Shown here: positions 42,665 through 43,796 of the stretch, piece after piece
Numbering within the stretch: position 1 is the stretch's first letter
How the letters are laid out: every line of letters starts with the position of its first letter
Source of the DNA: Aeromonas rivuli
GTDB lineage: Bacteria; Pseudomonadota; Gammaproteobacteria; Enterobacterales; Aeromonadaceae
Assembly (NCBI RefSeq): GCF_000820045.1
Contig: NZ_CDBJ01000052.1
Coordinates: 1-43,796, forward strand
Length of the DNA stretch: 43,796 nt
Reading direction: 5' to 3'
Notes under the pieces: model-generated
The model's input: only the letters and a program-made list of their open reading frames with translations
What the model was told of the DNA's origin: nothing
The model's database searches: none
Position numbers and translations under genes: made by a program

Positions 42665-43796
42665 TCAGGTCCAGTCCAGCTCGTCCTTGTCATCTTTGCC
42701 TGGTTCCAGGCTCCAACCGCTGGCGTCGCTGCTATTGGCAATCTGCCCCTTGTCACGCCACAGCTTGATCTTGAGGCGCAGGTTGGTCTGCGAGTCCGCA
42801 TTCTTGATCGCCTCCTCGTCCTCTATCACCCCTTCCACCACCAGATCGAACAGTGCTTCGTCGAAGGTGATCATGCCAAGGGTGCGGGATTTCTCCATCA
42901 CCTCCTTGAGGCCGCCAAACTCGCCGCGTTTGATCATGTCGCGAATGGTGTGGGTGCCCAGCATGATCTCCACCGCCGCCCGGCGCCCGCCATCCGCGGT
43001 TTTCACCAGTCGCTGGGAGACAAAGGCCTTGAGGTTGTTGCCCAAGTCGTTGAGCAGCTGGGGACGGCGCTCCTCGGGGAAGAAGTTGATGATGCGATCC
43101 AGCGCCTGGTTGGCGTTGTTGGCGTGCAGGGTGGAGATGGCGAGGTGGCCGGTCTCCGAGAAGGCCAGGGCATGCTCCATGGTCTCGCGGTCACGAATTT
43201 CGCCGATGAGGATCACGTCCGGTGCCTGACGCAGGGTATTTTTCAGGGCGGCGTGGAAGCTGCGGGTGTCCACGCCCACTTCGCGCTGGTTGATGATGCT
43301 CTTGCGGTGGCGATGCACGTACTCCACCGGATCCTCGATGGTGATGATGTGGCCGCCGCTGTTGCGGTTGCGATGGTCGATCAGCGCCGCCAGCGACGTG
43401 GACTTGCCCGAGCCTGTGCCGCCGACGAACAGCACCAGGCCCCGTTTCTCCATGATGGTATCGAGCAGCACTGGGGGGAGCTTCAAGTCCTCGAAGCGGG
43501 GGATCTCGGTCTTGATGTTGCGCGCCACCAGGGAGACTTCGTTGCGCTGCTTGAAGATGTTGACTCGAAAGCGGCCTATCTGGGGCAGGGAGATGGCAAG
43601 GTTCATCTCCAGCTCCTTGTCGAACTGCTGCTTTTGCTCAAGATCCATGATCTCTGCGGCGATGGCGGCCACCTCGCCCGGGGCGAGCGGGGCCTCGCTG
43701 AGGGTGCGCAACACCCCCTGAAACTTGGCGCTGGGGGGGGCGCCGGTAGAGAGGTAGAGGTCGGAGCCATCCTGGCTCGCTGTAGCCGCGCGGGTG
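42665..43796 (-). CDS. pilU: type IV pilus retraction ATPase PilU, 5' end outside window
   Basis: At least 376 residues; the frame is open to the window edge, where 'GSDLYLSTGAPPSAKFQGVLRTLSEAPL' is the N-terminal domain of PilT/PilU. Walker A 'GGTGSGKST', 'IITIEDPVEYVH', Walker B 'DVILIGEIRD' and the His box 'GHLAISTLHANNANQALDRI' are all present. The C-terminal extension (SSDASGWSLEPGKDDKDELDWT) is of the PilU kind. It powers pilus retraction together with PilT, linking to the comEC uptake gene in the same window. Confidence 0.93.
   Translation of the reverse strand, partial: TRAATASQDGSDLYLSTGAPPSAKFQGVLRTLSEAPLAPGEVAAIAAEIMDLEQKQQFDKELEMNLAISLPQIGRFRVNIFKQRNEVSLVARNIKTEIPRFEDLKLPPVLLDTIMEKRGLVLFVGGTGSGKSTSLAALIDHRNRNSGGHIITIEDPVEYVHRHRKSIINQREVGVDTRSFHAALKNTLRQAPDVILIGEIRDRETMEHALAFSETGHLAISTLHANNANQALDRIINFFPEERRPQLLNDLGNNLKAFVSQRLVKTADGGRRAAVEIMLGTHTIRDMIKRGEFGGLKEVMEKSRTLGMITFDEALFDLVVEGVIEDEEAIKNADSQTNLRLKIKLWRDKGQIANSSDASGWSLEPGKDDKDELDWT

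Overview
This window looks like chromosomal DNA of a gammaproteobacterium, most likely an Aeromonas. The coding DNA is GC-rich. Several gene orders match those of Enterobacteria, Vibrio and Aeromonas: comEC-msbA-lpxK-ycaR-kdsB; uvrY-uvrC-pgsA followed by tRNA-Gly, tRNA-Cys and tRNA-Leu; divergent ppiB/cysS; feoABC; and pilU. The genus is inferred from gene content and style, because no rRNA or whole-genome comparison is available here.

Layout. 1-12.3 kb is core: yjgR, two tandem DUF2062 membrane genes, the comEC-msbA-lpxK-ycaR-kdsB lipid A/Kdo operon, then uvrY, uvrC, pgsA and three tRNA genes. 12.86-20.95 kb is an AT-rich integrative element inserted at the 3' end of tRNA-Leu. It encodes a P4-type tyrosine integrase, a 267-aa unknown, an AlpA-like regulator, a candidate HUH-type replication protein, a 214-aa unknown, and a large protein (about 780 aa) with a PD-(D/E)XK-like nuclease motif and a C-terminal SEC-C zinc motif. 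Short repeat arrays near both ends and in the middle look like integrase arm sites and operator or iteron sites. 21.4-27.4 kb is core or flexible: acuI, acuR, glsB-like, lpxH, a DUF4269 gene, ppiB and cysS. 27.4-32.5 kb is a second accessory segment: an AT-rich two-gene Hachiman anti-phage operon (hamA nuclease, hamB helicase) lying between GC-rich non-coding arms that are degenerate inverted copies of each other. 32.5-38.2 kb holds a GAF-GGDEF diguanylate cyclase, small unknown genes, a lipoprotein, an orphan periplasmic solute-binding protein and a three-gene membrane operon (DUF2157, DUF4401, GDYXXLXY). 38.5-43.8 kb holds a Mn-exporter-type gene behind a yybP-ykoY riboswitch, yciH, feoABC and a 5'-truncated pilU.

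How the parts work together. The two AT-rich segments are the accessory parts. The first has a complete-looking mobility module (integrase, AlpA-like factor, HUH protein) and one obvious cargo gene, the nuclease/SEC-C protein. That gene has its own CRP-like palindrome upstream and sits at the usual cargo position next to the right attachment site; it is the best candidate in the window for a little-described defence factor. The second is a recognised defence system. Between the mobility genes there is also an apparent C-terminal remnant of a coding sequence, suggesting the first island has exchanged cargo before. All functional calls are from motifs and synteny read by eye.
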